Shown: in pieces, positions 36,741-45,214 of the stretch | Numbering within the stretch: the stretch's first letter is position 1 | How the letters are laid out: every line of letters begins with the position of its first letter | NCBI GenBank assembly: GCA_043810345.1 | Contig: JBDROF010000006.1 | Coordinates: forward strand, 1-64,000 | DNA: 64,000 nt | Reading direction: 5' to 3' | Source: QYOJ01 sp043810345 | Lineage (GTDB): Bacteria > Bacteroidota > Bacteroidia > Bacteroidales > FEN-979 | The notes under the pieces: model-generated | What the model was told of the DNA's origin: nothing | Database searches by the model: none | Seen by the model: only the letters and a program-made list of their open reading frames with translations | Position numbers and translations under genes: made by a program

Positions 36741-37444
36741 ATGAACCTCTTCTTTTCTCCGGCGATTACCCCTCCTTCCCACCAGTTCGACAAAGAGGAA
36801 TCGGGACATATCATCCGGGTTTTACGACTGAAGGAGGGGGATGCGATTCATCTGACCGATGGAAAGGGAAATATGTTTCCCTGTGAGATCACTGTGTCAG
36901 ATCCGAAACAGTGCAAGGTCAGGATCCTTTCCACCACTCATACCCCCCCCCTACTTCACATGGCCTGCATATCGCCATAGCTCCTACGAAAAACATGAAC
37001 CGGTTTGAATGGTTCCTGGAGAAAGCGACCGAGATCGGGATCGATGAGATCACCCCGTTGATTTGTGCACATGCTGAACGGGCTACGGTAAAATCCGAAC
37101 GGCTGAAAAAGATCCTGATCGCAGCCATGAAACAATCGCTGAAAAGCTGTCTGCCCGTGCTTCATGAACCGCAACCGTTCGGAGAGCTGATCCGGAAAAG
37201 GTGCCCCGGACAAAAATTCATTGCCTATTGCGAAACAGGGACCGAAGCATTACTTCAAAAGGTACTGAAGAGGGGGGAATCCGCTTTGATCCTGATCGGT
37301 CCTGAAGGGGATTTCTCTCCGGAGGAGGTAGAACAGGCCAGAGAGGCTGGTTTCATCCCTGTCAGCCTCGGAAAAAGCCGGCTGCGGACGAAAACGGCGG
37401 GGGTGATGGCGTGTGTGGTGTTTCATGTAATGAACATGCAGTAG
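36741..37444 (+). pseudogene. rsmE: 16S rRNA m3U1498 methyltransferase, frameshifted at a C9 run
   Basis: RsmE methylates U1498 of 16S rRNA. The first 70 residues (MNLFFSPAITPP, HIIRVLRLKEGD) are in one frame. From HGLHIAIAPTKNMNRFEWFL to the SPOUT knot (ALILIGPEGDFSPEEVEQA, LGKSRLRTKTAGV) the protein continues in another. The break lies at nine C in a row (36943-36951). One added or two removed C would restore a normal protein of about 234 residues. A sequencing or assembly error at the homopolymer is as likely as true loss or slippage. Confidence 0.85.
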
Positions 37445-37469
37445 GGGCGGGTTCTGAACCCGCCCCTAC
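37441..37469 (+). terminator. Strong hairpin overlapping the rsmE stop
   Basis: GTAGGGGCGGGTT pairs perfectly with AACCCGCCCCTAC across the loop CTG. An A/T-rich stretch follows, but not a clean T-run. It may work as a terminator; the sequence is also a well-known dispersed repeat in many genomes. Confidence 0.65.
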
Positions 37470-37483
37470 AAATTATTATTGAT

Positions 37484-37491
37484 TACCTTTG
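37484..37491 (+). promoter_or_regulatory. Putative -7 box of the DUF4159 gene
   Basis: TACCTTTG, 20 nt before the ATG at 37512, fits TAnnTTTG. Confidence 0.4.
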
Positions 37492-37511
37492 TGTCCTGAT
37501 TACCGATTCCC

Positions 37512-38165
37512 ATGAAACACTTCCTCTTTCTGCTCCTTATCCTGATTACTGGCCTCTCCGCAACACAGCCCTCGTTCCAGATCGCGTTGCTGAAATACAA
37601 CGGCGGGGGCGACTGGTACGCCAATCCCACCTCCCTGCCCAACCTCGTGAAGTTTGCCAACCAGCACCTGGGAACCAATATCAGTGAGGAGATCGCTACG
37701 GTGGAGGTGGGAAGCAACGAACTCTTCCACTACCCGTTCATCCATATGACCGGCCATGGGAATGTGCTCTTTTCGCAACAGGAGGCCCGGAATCTCAGGG
37801 AATACTTACTGGCTGGAGGATTCCTGCACATCGACGACAATTACGGGCTGGATAAATATATCCGTCCGCAAATGAAACTGGTATTTCCGGAGTTGGATTT
37901 TATCGAACTCCCGTTCTCTCACCCTATTTACCACCAGAAATTCAATTTTCCGAACGGACTTCCCAAGATCCATGAACACGACAATCAGGCTCCCCAGGGA
38001 TTTGGCCTGATCTGGCAAGGGAGGCTGATTTGCTTCTACTCTTATGAATGCGACCTCGGAGATGGCTGGGAGAACCAACAGGTGCATCACGATTCTGAAG
38101 CCACCCGGTTGAAGGCCCTGCAGATGGGAGCCAATATGCTGGAGTTTGTTTTTACCCAAGAATAG
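37512..38165 (+). CDS. DUF4159 exported protein
   Basis: The 217-residue protein has a signal peptide and the DUF4159 fold (ALLKYNGGGDWYANPTSLPN, YLLAGGFLHIDDNYG, and C-terminal GANMLEFV). The domain is glutamine-amidotransferase-like without the usual catalytic Cys, and its function is unknown. The stop TAG is part of an AGGAATGC repeat. Confidence 0.88.
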   Translation: MKHFLFLLLILITGLSATQPSFQIALLKYNGGGDWYANPTSLPNLVKFANQHLGTNISEEIATVEVGSNELFHYPFIHMTGHGNVLFSQQEARNLREYLLAGGFLHIDDNYGLDKYIRPQMKLVFPELDFIELPFSHPIYHQKFNFPNGLPKIHEHDNQAPQGFGLIWQGRLICFYSYECDLGDGWENQQVHHDSEATRLKALQMGANMLEFVFTQE

Positions 38166-38260
38166 GAATGCAGGAATGCAGGAATGCAGTAATGTAGGAA
38201 TAACATGATGCACCTGTCTAACCTGTCTAACCTGTCTAACCTGTCTAACCTGTCCACTTG
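38164..38260 (+). repeat. AGGAATGC and CCTGTCTAA short tandem repeats
   Basis: Three to four AGGAATGC units (38164-38195) are followed by four CCTGTCTAA units (38213-38248) and decayed copies, filling the gap before the Hdr operon. Confidence 0.9.
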
Positions 38261-38288
38261 TCCGCTTGTCCGCTTTTTCATACATTTG
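38258..38288 (+). promoter_or_regulatory. Promoter of the Hdr operon
   Basis: TTG (38258-38260), 20 nt, TACATTTG (38281-38288), then the ATG at 38307. The match is good, so the operon may still be transcribed although its genes are decayed. Confidence 0.5.
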
Positions 38289-38306
38289 CTCAAAAATTCC
38301 CCTCGT

Positions 38307-38504
38307 ATGGGCAAACTCTACGATCTTCTGGCAGCCGACGTGCGGTTCAAGGAGGGGCTGAAAGCCTGCCTTCATTGCGGTACCTGCACGGCTATTTGTC
38401 CGGCTGCCGAGTTTTACAATTACCTGCCCCGTCAGATCGTGGATATCTTCCAGATGAAAGATGACGGGAAAATCGAAGCATTGCTAAAAGGCGAGATGAT
38501 CTAG
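38307..38504 (+). pseudogene. HdrC-like iron-sulfur protein, truncated by TAG
   Basis: The reading frame has the first CxxCxxC cluster motif (CLHCGTCTAICPAAEF) and ends at TAG (38502-38504) directly before YCGECMSCVTRC, the second cluster motif, which continues in the same frame. A TGG codon there would restore reading (GEMIWYCGECMSC). After that motif the rest of the gene is missing, so even readthrough would give only a stub. Confidence 0.8.
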
Positions 38505-38567
38505 TACTGCGGGGAGTGCATGTCGTGCGTCACCCGATGCACATCCTGAGCAGGGACCTGTCTGGCG

Positions 38568-39304
38568 GTGGGAGATCGAACATATCGAAGAGGTGATGGA
38601 ACGTCTGGGAGCCAACTACCTCAAGACCGGGCCGGGAGTTCGAAATCCCGGCGAACGTCGCTCATGCCAGCGATGTCATTTTCAGGTTCAGGAAAGAGAT
38701 TAGCATCCGGGGAAAGTGGCGGCTGGTGCACCATCAAACCGGGCAGCCACTGCGTGTGGTCGAACACATCGGATGTCATTACTCAAAAATGTTCCCTTCA
38801 AAAGGGGTGGGTGGTGCAGAATATCCCTATGTACTGATAGGGATGGTGGAAGAGTGGGGAGGTGAAGTGATCGACTATCCCGAGCGCAGGCATTGTTGCG
38901 GGTTTGGCTTCCGGCAGTATGTAGTCAGGGCAAACAGGGGGTACTCCCCGGCAAACTCGAAAAAGAAATTTGAGTCGATGAAGCCCTATAAACCCGATTT
39001 TATCCTGACGAACTGTCCGGGCTGTCCGATGTTCCTGGACAGGTGGCAATATACGCTCAGCGAAATGGAGGGAGTTACGTATGGTGAAAACGGTGAGGGG
39101 ATTCCTGTACTTACTTACGAAGAGCTGGCCGGATTGATCCTGGGATACGACCCCTGGGATCTGGGATTTCAGGTACACCAGGTACCGGTCGAACCGCTGC
39201 TGGATAAGATCGGGATCCCTTATGACCCTGCTGAAAAATTTTTGGGTAAGGAGGGCAAGGATCTGGGTAAGCCGGCATCTCCGTCGGTGCTAAAGTTATT
39301 CTGA
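38568..39304 (+). pseudogene. HdrB-like protein, N-terminal half deleted and frameshifted
   Basis: From about 38731 the frame gives the C-terminal CCG (cysteine-rich) domain of HdrB: VVEHIGCHYSKMFPS, RRHCCGFGFRQYV and LTNCPGCPMFLD. Upstream, IEHIEEVMERLGANYLKTG is in a different frame and is rejoined by removing one G near 38635. The first CCG domain is absent. The intact 3' part (38726-39304) could be translated as 192 residues but lacks half of the cluster ligands. Confidence 0.78.
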
Positions 39305-39305
39305 T

Positions 39306-39572
39306 ATGGCTAAGACTACAGTTGTCATTGGAGGAGGAGTAGCCGGTATGACTGCCGCTTCCCGGCTGGCGGATCTAGGAGAGAAGGTGGGGATTGCGGT
39401 GGGGGAAGATCGCTTCCTGGAACCTGTCGATGAACACACCCGGTTCAACCTTACCAGCCAGCCTGGTGTTTTTCTGGCCGGTGCTAGCAAAGGGCCGCTC
39501 ACCATTTCAAATACCATAGCCGACGCCGGCGAGGCTGCCCTGCAAATTCATGAATACCTGAAAACCCTTTAA
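39306..39572 (+). pseudogene. HdrA-like FAD protein with large internal in-frame deletion
   Basis: The 88 residues join the HdrA N-terminus (TTVVIGGGVAGMTAASRLAD, the FAD loop GxGxxG) at LGEKV directly to what looks like the HdrA C-terminal FAD segment (FLAGASKGPLTISNTIADAG). Normal HdrA-type proteins have at least 350 residues. The middle, with the NADH or iron-sulfur parts, is gone, so it cannot be an active enzyme. It overlaps the hdrB stop. Confidence 0.78.
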
Positions 39573-39574
39573 CA

Positions 39575-39916
39575 GTGGCTTCTGTGATAGAGTTCGGATA
39601 CCAGGTTAACAAAGAGAGGCTCATCGATTATGACAAAAACGATAAACGGATCCTGGAGCATCTGAAAAAGCATGAACCATCCGTTCTGACCTGCATCGCG
39701 TGTGGAAGCTGCACAGCCACCTGTAGTGCGGGGCAGTTTGTTGACTTCAACATCCGCCTGGTTCAAACCCTCCTGCGGAGAGGAGAGATCGAACCGCTGA
39801 AAAAGGAGGTTCAGAAATGCATGCTCTGCGGGAAGTGTATCCTGATATGCCCCCGTGGCGTGAATATGCGGAACCTGATCCTGGCCATCCAAACCGCAAT
39901 TGATAAACTGAAATGA
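39575..39916 (+). CDS. HdrC-like protein with two 4Fe-4S clusters, intact
   Basis: The 113-residue protein has both cluster motifs, CIACGSCTATC and CMLCGKCILICPRG. It starts with GTG 3 nt after the HdrA remnant. It is the only Hdr gene here with no visible lesion. Such subunits pass electrons between HdrA and the CCG subunit. Confidence 0.8.
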   Translation: MASVIEFGYQVNKERLIDYDKNDKRILEHLKKHEPSVLTCIACGSCTATCSAGQFVDFNIRLVQTLLRRGEIEPLKKEVQKCMLCGKCILICPRGVNMRNLILAIQTAIDKLK

Positions 39917-40398
39917 TCTCCTTCAACCTGTTTGTGCTGCCCTTCTCCCTGGGATTGATCTACCTGCTCTATATGATCATCCGATGGTGGATCAAATGGA
40001 TCAGGGGCCTGCCGGCAGAGGGTCATAAGAGGTTCCGGCGCAATGCCCTGCTTGGGTATATGCACATGAGTTTCGCCTTTGGTTGGTTTCTGTTGATCCT
40101 GTTTGGAAACATCGAAAGCCGGATCTACAGCACTACGCATGTGAATCCTCCGTATTACCCGATCTTCCTGAAATTCTTTATCCACGACAAAACAGTCCAG
40201 TGGTTCGAGATCTATACCGTTCCCGGGTTTTTCAGGTTCCTGATGGATTTTCTGCTGCTGTTTGTGCTTTCTGGATTGGTCCTGGCCATGGTGAAAAGAG
40301 GAAGGTCAAGGTGGTTTGGCATGAAACGGACCACCCATTATCAGCTAACTGATAAGGTAGCGTTAATCTGCCTCTGGCTTTGGGGATCTTTTTCGTAA
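39913..40398 (+). pseudogene. Membrane part of an HdrDE-like fusion, frame lost after a deletion
   Basis: The start ATGA overlaps the HdrC stop. The protein has three hydrophobic helices (FVLPFSLGLIYLLYMII and others) and a haem-b/quinone-type membrane domain like HdrE or the NarI family. At about 40380 it breaks off (LWLWGSFS), where a helix or two and some loop are missing. The other frame resumes with GIFFVTLPFSRYWH. Confidence 0.75.
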
Positions 40399-41213
40399 CG
40401 CTCCCATTCTCCCGTTACTGGCATATCCCCACCGAGGTGCTGCTGATTTTCTTCCGGCACTTCGGAATCACTCCGCAAAAAGTCACTACCTCATTCACGG
40501 AGGTGGAGATCGGAGCGTGTTCACGATGTGGGGTCTGTATCGATGTCTGCCAACTTGGATCCGCTGCCCATATTCATGATATCCAGGCTGTTAATTTTCT
40601 CAGGTCGGTGAGGGATGAGCAGGTCAACCGCGATATTGTGTTGAGGTGCCTGGTATGCGGACGCTGTCAGGAAACGTGTCCGGTTGGCATCAACGCCGAC
40701 AACATCCGTTTGATTGAACGAAACAAGTTCTCCGGATCTCATGACTCTGATTTCTCCTATCTCACGGCCGATATTCCCCGTCAGGCGTCCGTGCTCTATT
40801 TCGCCGGATGCATGACACATCTTACTCCGGCCATCATCCGGGCCATGGAAGGGATCCTGAAACATGCCGGTGTGGACTACCTTTTTATAGATAAGAAAGG
40901 TACCGTTTGTTGTGGCAGACCGATGATGCTTTCAGGAAAATATGAACAGACAGAGAAGCTGGTTCTCTTCAACCGGGAGCTTATCCTCCGGTCAGGAGCT
41001 CATACCCTGGTCACCTCCTGCCCGATCTGTTTCAGGGTTTTCATGGAAGAGTATAAACTGCCTGTCCGAGTGATGCACCACTCCCAGTTTTTGCTGGAAC
41101 TGATCAAAACTGGTAAAATCCCGCTGCAGGCCTACCATCGGAAAGTGGCCTACCATGCCCCTGCGACCTGGGGAGAGGAGGTCGGGAATGCAACGCACCC
41201 AGGGAGTTGCTAG
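40380..41213 (+). pseudogene. Iron-sulfur and CCG part of the HdrDE-like fusion, frameshifted near its end
   Basis: It contains the end of the membrane part, two 4Fe-4S motifs (CSRCGVCIDVC, CLVCGRCQETCPVG) and the first CCG domain (YFAGCMTH, TVCCGRPMM, VTSCPICFRVF). At about 41156 one base is lost inside the conserved YHDPCDLGR stretch (it reads YHAPATWGE), and the frame ends at 41213. Confidence 0.8.
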
Positions 41214-41467
41214 CCAATGTCGCCGACCTGGTGGAGGTGCCGCAGGATGGTGAGGACTCATTATGCTGTGGCGGCAGCCTGGGAATCTTTACGATCTCCT
41301 CCCGGAAGCGTGACCTGATCACCCGTGATGCACTGAAACAACTCACCACCGCTCAACCGGAAGCAATCGCCACAGCGTGCCCCCTCTGCAAGAAAACCTT
41401 TTCGAAACATGCCGCAGTGAAGGTCCTTGATATCGCAGAGATGGTGTATGATGCTATACCTGAATAA
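41207..41467 (+). pseudogene. C-terminal end of the HdrDE-like fusion
   Basis: This 86-residue frame carries the last CCG ligands (SLCCGGSLGIF, TACPLCKKTF). It belongs to the gene above; restoring one base near 41156 joins them into YHDPCDLGRGGRE and on. Confidence 0.78.
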
Positions 41468-41535
41468 TTTTTTAGTTAATTTGATGGTTCCATCGCAGAG
41501 AGCATTCAAATGACTTTTATATAGCTTAAACCGAT

Positions 41536-42381
41536 ATGACATTCACTGAGCTTCTTGAATACCACCTCGCCGACATCGGGAACTTCTCCCTCACGGTTTC
41601 CGAATTGTTACTCATCGTGGTGATCTTTATCGCAACGTGGTTCCTCCTTTTTTTGATCAAAAGAGTGGTAGTCAGAACCATGTCAAAAGACAAATATGTA
41701 GCCGGACGACAATACTCCGTCTTCCTGCTGATAAGATACCTGGTCTGGATCATTGCCATCGTACTGATCATCGAAACGATCGGGGTGAAGGTCACGTTCC
41801 TGATCGCCAGCTCTGCTGCTCTTCTGGTCGGACTTGGCCTGGGTTTGCAACAGATCTTTCAGGACATCGTCTCGGGAATTTTTATCCTTTTTGAGGGGAC
41901 TATCAAGGTAGACGACATCCTGGATGTAGGAGGGATAGTTGGAAAAATCAAAGAGATCCACCTCCGTACTTCTACCCTCCTGACCCGGGACGGAACGGTG
42001 CTGATCATCCCTAACCATAAGTTCATCAACGAGAATGTGATCAACTGGAGCCATAACCTCGAACCCACCCGTTTCCGGGTGCAGGTTGGCGTCTCTTATA
42101 GTTCAGATGAGACACAGGTGCGGGATATCCTCTATCAGTGTGCGGCCGAACATCCAGAGGTGATCAACGACCAGCCGGAGATCAAACCCATCGTACGAAT
42201 TATCGATTTCGGCGACAGCTCCGTGGTTTTTGAGATCCTCTTCTGGAGTCACGACATGTTCTGGATCGAAAACATCAAAAGCGATATCCGCTTCAAGATC
42301 CGGGAGAAATTCAGGAAAGAGGGAGTTGTTATTCCATTCCCGCAGAGAGATGTGCACGTAATTGCTCCTCCAGCACCCTGA
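41536..42381 (+). CDS. MscS-family mechanosensitive channel
   Basis: The 281-residue protein has two or three N-terminal helices, a glycine-rich pore helix (ASSAALLVGLGLGLQQIFQD) and the MscS beta domain (LDVGGIVGKIKEIHLRTST, PNHKFINENVINWS). It opens under membrane tension to release solutes. Its 3' end overlaps the convergent valS by 53 bp. Confidence 0.92.
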   Translation: MTFTELLEYHLADIGNFSLTVSELLLIVVIFIATWFLLFLIKRVVVRTMSKDKYVAGRQYSVFLLIRYLVWIIAIVLIIETIGVKVTFLIASSAALLVGLGLGLQQIFQDIVSGIFILFEGTIKVDDILDVGGIVGKIKEIHLRTSTLLTRDGTVLIIPNHKFINENVINWSHNLEPTRFRVQVGVSYSSDETQVRDILYQCAAEHPEVINDQPEIKPIVRIIDFGDSSVVFEILFWSHDMFWIENIKSDIRFKIREKFRKEGVVIPFPQRDVHVIAPPAP

Positions 42382-45067
42382 TCCTCGCTTTCGCGTCGGC
42401 TTTTTTCTTTCGTTCGTTCTCGACCACGTTTGACGGCGCGTTGCTGACAAACCGTTCGTTGCACAGCTTCTTCTCTACCGAGGCCAGAAATCCCCGGGTA
42501 TAGGCCAGCTCCTCCTGCAGCTTGCGAAGCTCCTCTTCGCGATCCACCTGTGCGGAGAGAGGAATGTAGAATTCAGTGGTCCGCACCACAAACGAAACCG
42601 TGCCGGCCTGCTTCTCATCCACATAAGCCAGTTCGTCGATCCCGCAGAGCTTCATCACCACCTCATCAAAGGTGACATCCACCGGTTCGGAGTGGTTCTT
42701 TTTGATCATCATCCGGATCTTCTCCTTCTGGGCGATGTTTTTCTCTTTCCTGACCGTCCGGATAGCGGTGACAACCTCCTTTGCAAATTCGAATGATTTA
42801 AGTAATCCGGGATCCGGTAAATACCCCTCCCCCAGCCCCTCCCCAACAAGGGAGGGAGATAAGCCCCCTTCAGGGGATTTGGGGGTACAATCCGGGATCG
42901 GCGCTATCATTATCGAGGCTCCCTGTTCCCTTTCAGCCAGCCGCTGCCAGATCTCTTCGGTAATAAAAGGGAGGAAAGGATGAAGCACCCGCAGGAGTTC
43001 ATCAAAAAAACCGACCGTTGCCTGGAAGGTCATGGAATCGATGGGCTGCCGGAAACCAGGTTTGATCATCTCCAGGTACCACGAACAGAAATCATCCCAG
43101 AAGAGCTTATAGATTGCCATCAGGACTTCTGACAACCGGTAGGCCACAAACAACTCTTCGATCTCCTTCAACGATTGGGCAAACTGACTCTCAAACCAGG
43201 CTGCGGAAACCTGACATGCCTGTGTTTGCCCCTGAGATGCATCCACCTCCCACCCCTTTACCAACCGGAATGCGTTCCATAACTTATTGCAGAAGTTCCT
43301 TCCCTGTTCAATCAATCCTTCATCAAAGAGCAGATCGTTGCCTGCCGGGGAACATAAAAGCATCCCCATCCTGACTGCATCGGCTCCGTGCTGATCAATC
43401 AGCCGAAGGGGTTCAGGCGAATTTCCCATCGACTTGGACATCTTTCGCCCCGTTTTATCCCGCACAATACCCGTAAAATAGACGTTGTGAAAAGGGATCT
43501 CGTTCCGGTATTCCAGTCCGGCCATGATCATCCGGGCCACCCAGAAAAAGATGATCTCGGGAGCGGTAACCAGGTCATGGGTCGGGTAGTAGTAATTGAT
43601 ATCCGGGTTATCCGGCTTCCTGATGCCATCAAACACCGAGATCGGCCACAACCAGCTGGAGAACCAGGTGTCCATGACATCAGGATCCTGGGTAAGATCG
43701 TGAATCGTGAGACGTGAGACGTGAGACGTGATTGCGGACTGCGGACTGTGGACTGCAGACTTGGCTTTTTCAAAGGCCTCTTCTTTGCTCTTCGCCACGA
43801 TCACCGTCCCATCGGGGAGGTACCAGGCCGGGATCCGCTGTCCCCACCAGAGCTGGCGGGAGATGCACCAATCCTGGACGTGTTCCATCCAGTGACGGTA
43901 CATGTTCTTGTATTTGGAAGGGTGGAAACGAACCGTATCGTTCTCAACCACCTCCAATGCCGGGCCTGCCAGCTCTTTCATCCGGAGGAACCACTGCACG
44001 GAGATCCTCGGTTCGATCACTTCATCGGTGCGTTCGGAGTAGCCAATCTTATTTGCGTAATCTTCAATTTTTACAATGTGCCCGGCGGCATCAAGGTCGG
44101 TCACGATCTTTTTCCGCACGGCAAACCGCTCCTCACCAATGTAAAGTTGGGCAGCTTCACTCATGGTGCCATCGGGGTTGAAGGTATCCACCACCTCCAG
44201 GTTGTGTTTGAGTCCCAGGTTGTAATCGTTGATATCATGGGCCGGCGTGACTTTCAGTGCGCCAGTTCCAAACGCTATATCTACATAGTCATCAAAGATG
44301 ACCGGCACCGACCGGTTGATCAGCGGAATGAGAATACGTTTGCCTTTCAGATGGGCATACTTGTCATCATCCGGGTGGACGCAAATGGCTGTGTCGCCCA
44401 GGATCGTTTCGGGCCGGGTGGTAGCAATCGTCACATGCTCATCAACCGTATCCTCTATCTTGTACCGGAGGTAATATAACTTCGATTGCACCTCTTTGTA
44501 GATTACCTCCTCATCGGAAACAACTGTCAGCGCCAAGGGGTCCCAGTTCACCATACGGGCTCCACGATAGATTAATCCCTTGTTATACAGATCGATAAAT
44601 ACATCGATAACCGAATCGTACCTGGCTTCATCCATGGTAAAACAGGTCCGATCCCAGTCGCACGAAGCTCCCAGCTTCTTCAACTGTTCCAGGATGATCC
44701 CCCCATGTTTCTCTTTCCACGTCCAGGCATGCTCCAAAAACTGCTCCCGGTTAAGTTCCGATTTATCGATCCCCTCCTCTTTGAGTTTCGCCACTACCTT
44801 GGCCTCTGTGGCAATGGATGCATGATCGGTGCCGGGAACCCAGCAGGCATTTTTGCCGCTCATCCGGGCTTTCCTGACCAGGATATCCTGGATCGTATTG
44901 TTGAGCATGTGCCCCATGTGGAGGACACCGGTTACATTCGGAGGGGGAATTACAATGCAGTAAGGTTTGCGGTTGTCGGGTTCAGAATGAAAATATCCCT
45001 GTTTCATCCAGTAGTCGTACCATTTGCTCTCAACTAATGCAGGGTTATATCTTGAAGGAATCTCCAT
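42329..45067 (-). CDS. valS: Valyl-tRNA synthetase
   Basis: The 912-residue class I enzyme has the HIGH motif as HMGHM in PPNVTGVLHMGHML and the KMSKS loop in GRKMSKSMGNSP. It has the editing domain and a C-terminal coiled coil. Two stretches look foreign: residues about 436-457 (SAVHSPQSAITSHVSRL) and about 724-748 (KSPEGGLSPSLVGEGLGEG). Both are encoded by repeats otherwise found between genes, in frame. They lie in the edges of the editing and anticodon-binding domains, where loops are expected. Confidence 0.95.
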   Translation of the reverse strand: MEIPSRYNPALVESKWYDYWMKQGYFHSEPDNRKPYCIVIPPPNVTGVLHMGHMLNNTIQDILVRKARMSGKNACWVPGTDHASIATEAKVVAKLKEEGIDKSELNREQFLEHAWTWKEKHGGIILEQLKKLGASCDWDRTCFTMDEARYDSVIDVFIDLYNKGLIYRGARMVNWDPLALTVVSDEEVIYKEVQSKLYYLRYKIEDTVDEHVTIATTRPETILGDTAICVHPDDDKYAHLKGKRILIPLINRSVPVIFDDYVDIAFGTGALKVTPAHDINDYNLGLKHNLEVVDTFNPDGTMSEAAQLYIGEERFAVRKKIVTDLDAAGHIVKIEDYANKIGYSERTDEVIEPRISVQWFLRMKELAGPALEVVENDTVRFHPSKYKNMYRHWMEHVQDWCISRQLWWGQRIPAWYLPDGTVIVAKSKEEAFEKAKSAVHSPQSAITSHVSRLTIHDLTQDPDVMDTWFSSWLWPISVFDGIRKPDNPDINYYYPTHDLVTAPEIIFFWVARMIMAGLEYRNEIPFHNVYFTGIVRDKTGRKMSKSMGNSPEPLRLIDQHGADAVRMGMLLCSPAGNDLLFDEGLIEQGRNFCNKLWNAFRLVKGWEVDASQGQTQACQVSAAWFESQFAQSLKEIEELFVAYRLSEVLMAIYKLFWDDFCSWYLEMIKPGFRQPIDSMTFQATVGFFDELLRVLHPFLPFITEEIWQRLAEREQGASIMIAPIPDCTPKSPEGGLSPSLVGEGLGEGYLPDPGLLKSFEFAKEVVTAIRTVRKEKNIAQKEKIRMMIKKNHSEPVDVTFDEVVMKLCGIDELAYVDEKQAGTVSFVVRTTEFYIPLSAQVDREEELRKLQEELAYTRGFLASVEKKLCNERFVSNAPSNVVENERKKKADAKARIRVLEEQLRAHLSAGME
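42819..42888 (+). repeat. C/G-rich intergenic-type repeat inside valS
   Basis: It is like the repeats at 15551-15599 and 23963-24022. An 11-bp direct repeat, AATCCGGGATC, flanks it (42804-42814 and 42889-42899), which may be a target duplication. Confidence 0.8.
43697..43761 (+). repeat. Heptamer array inside valS
   Basis: Two ATCGTGA and three GACGTGA units, then GCGGACT twice, GTGGACT and GCAGACT. valS reads it in the orientation that has no stop codon in any frame for the GACGTGA part. Confidence 0.88.
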
Positions 45068-45153
45068 CGTGTATCAGTCAATTTAGAAGCTGCAAAATTA
45101 CGAAAACCGGGATAAATACTTCCTCCCAGCCCCACATAACAGGGCTAATTCAT

Positions 45154-45178
45154 AATTCGTAATTCGTAATTCGTAATT
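45154..45178 (+). repeat. AATTCGT heptamer repeat
   Basis: Three and a half units between valS and the DUF58 gene. A further AATTCA-type remnant at 45206-45218 contains the DUF58 stop codon. Confidence 0.88.
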
Positions 45179-45214
45179 GGCTCCGCCGAACTCCGCTTCG
45201 CTCCGGTTCGTAAT

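Noticed and set aside
38502..38504. Pyrrolysine-type TAG readthrough in the HdrC-like gene
   Set aside because: The gene lacks its 3' part and the whole operon is decayed; a simple nonsense change explains it better.
43721..44479. 252-codon frame opposite valS
   Set aside because: Antisense to a conserved enzyme; no start signal or family likeness.
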